Part shown: positions 5,549 through 6,321 of the stretch, in pieces
How the letters are laid out: every line of letters begins with the position of its first letter
Numbering within the stretch: the stretch's first letter is position 1
DNA from: Planctomycetota bacterium
GTDB lineage: Bacteria; Planctomycetota; Planctomycetia; Planctomycetales; Planctomycetaceae
Assembly (NCBI GenBank): GCA_026692825.1
Contig: JAPLOC010000550.1
Coordinates: forward strand, 1-6,321
DNA: 6,321 nucleotides
Direction of reading: 5' to 3'
Position numbers and translations under genes: made by a program
Notes under the pieces: model-generated
Seen by the model: only the letters and a program-made list of their open reading frames with translations
What the model was told of the DNA's origin: nothing
Databases searched by the model: none

Positions 5549-6321
5549 TTGACAAGAGCAAACACAAGCCGGCGGCGTCGCAACCGGAGGTTCCCGCGGA
5601 TGATTCGATCATCGGGCGGATGTTTCGAAAGTCACTGATCGCATTTGGTGCGATACTCGTGGCGCTCTTGGTCTTCTACTGGTTTGACAAGAAGGCGGAA
5701 GACAAGCCGATCGACCAGCAGACCGAACTTTCACCTGCCGAAAAGCGGAAAGAGGTGGCGGTGGAACTGCCCAAAGTGCCGTTGGTTGACATGACCGAAT
5801 CCGCCGGCATTCGGTTTGTCCACGAGAATGGTGCCCGGGGAGAGAAGCTGCTCCCGGAATCGATGGGTGGCGGGTGCGCGATCATCGATTACAACAACGA
5901 CGGCCGTCCCGACATTCTATTCGTCAATTCACGGAAGTGGCGGGAAGAAGTCTCTCCGGCGAGCGCGCCGGCGACCATGGCGCTGTACCGCAATGACGGC
6001 GATTGGAAATTCACCGATGTCTCCGCCGACGCCGGGCTGGCCGTCTCATTCTACGGCCAGGGAGTCGCGGTGGGAGATTATGACAACGACGGGTGGAGCG
6101 ATCTGTTCATCACCGCGGTCGGTTACAACCACCTGTATCACAACGAACAGGGGAAGTTCGTGGATGTCACCGCGACGGCGGGTGTCGCGGGGGGCGAAAC
6201 CGAGTGGAGTACCAGCAGCGGATTCTTCGATTACGATCGCGATGGCGATCTCGATTTGTTCGTCGCCAATTACATTCGCTGGTCGCCGGAAATCGATCGT
6301 GATCTGCGTTGCACACTCGAC
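5545..6321 (+). CDS. CRTAC1-like FG-GAP/VCBS repeat protein, 3' end outside window
   Basis: The frame stays open from 5545 to the window end, giving the first 259 residues; the C-terminus is missing. A polar N-terminus with basic residues before the membrane (R25, R28, K29) is followed by one hydrophobic helix (about 30-46), then a charged linker. This implies a signal anchor with the rest of the protein outside the cytoplasm. FG-GAP/VCBS-type repeats start near residue 78 (VDMTESAGIRFVHENG). Calcium-binding-like DxDxDG loops occur at DYNNDGRPD (115-123), DYDNDGWSD (178-186) and DYDRDGDLD (229-237). Such repeats build a beta-propeller of the integrin-alpha type used in protein or carbohydrate binding. 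The order, and the phrase NYIRWSPEIDRDL near the end, match CRTAC1-family proteins, which normally finish with an ASPIC/UnbV domain; that part would lie beyond the window. It is co-transcribed and probably translationally coupled with the cytochrome gene, which suggests a shared complex. Its exact role is unknown. Confidence 0.88.
   Translation, partial: MIDKSKHKPAASQPEVPADDSIIGRMFRKSLIAFGAILVALLVFYWFDKKAEDKPIDQQTELSPAEKRKEVAVELPKVPLVDMTESAGIRFVHENGARGEKLLPESMGGGCAIIDYNNDGRPDILFVNSRKWREEVSPASAPATMALYRNDGDWKFTDVSADAGLAVSFYGQGVAVGDYDNDGWSDLFITAVGYNHLYHNEQGKFVDVTATAGVAGGETEWSTSSGFFDYDRDGDLDLFVANYIRWSPEIDRDLRCTLD

Overview
The window looks like chromosomal DNA from a planctomycete, probably of the Planctomycetaceae/Pirellulaceae type. 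I infer this from the gene content and have not checked it against any database. The signs are an ArsR regulator paired with AHSA1/SRPBCC domains, a small secreted Cys/Pro-rich protein, and a membrane multiheme cytochrome with a TPR tail followed by a CRTAC1-like FG-GAP protein. The DNA is GC-rich, and every gene I support is on the + strand.

Bases 1-238 hold no gene I can support. They contain a GC hairpin (79-97) and end in a good sigma70-like promoter (179-207) with a palindrome at the expected transcription start (208-217). This drives a compact two-gene operon: an ArsR-family repressor (239-610) and, with no intervening base, a 335-residue protein made of two tandem AHSA1/SRPBCC domains (611-1618). 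Such pairs are usually a self-regulated repressor and a small ligand-binding START-like protein; the ligand cannot be read from sequence.

Bases 1619-1799 are a short spacer with a perfect inverted repeat and promoter-like boxes. They precede a 140-residue exported protein of unknown function (1800-2222). Bases 2223-2518 carry no convincing gene but contain a strong two-part hairpin (2276-2317) and a TACAAT box (2486-2491).

The main content is a two-gene unit. The first gene (2519-5548, 1009 aa) encodes five predicted membrane helices, a domain with five CXXCH haem sites, a beta-rich domain and a C-terminal TPR region. The second (5545 to the window end, incomplete) overlaps it by four bases (ATGA) and encodes a membrane-anchored FG-GAP/VCBS repeat protein of the CRTAC1 type. 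The topology puts the haem and TPR domains and the FG-GAP domain on the same outer face of the cytoplasmic membrane. My working idea is a membrane-bound electron-transfer module: quinol-side b-type haems could feed periplasmic c-type haems, with the TPR and FG-GAP parts as protein-binding scaffolds. The direction of electron flow, substrate and partner are unknown. This unit is the best candidate here for an undescribed system.
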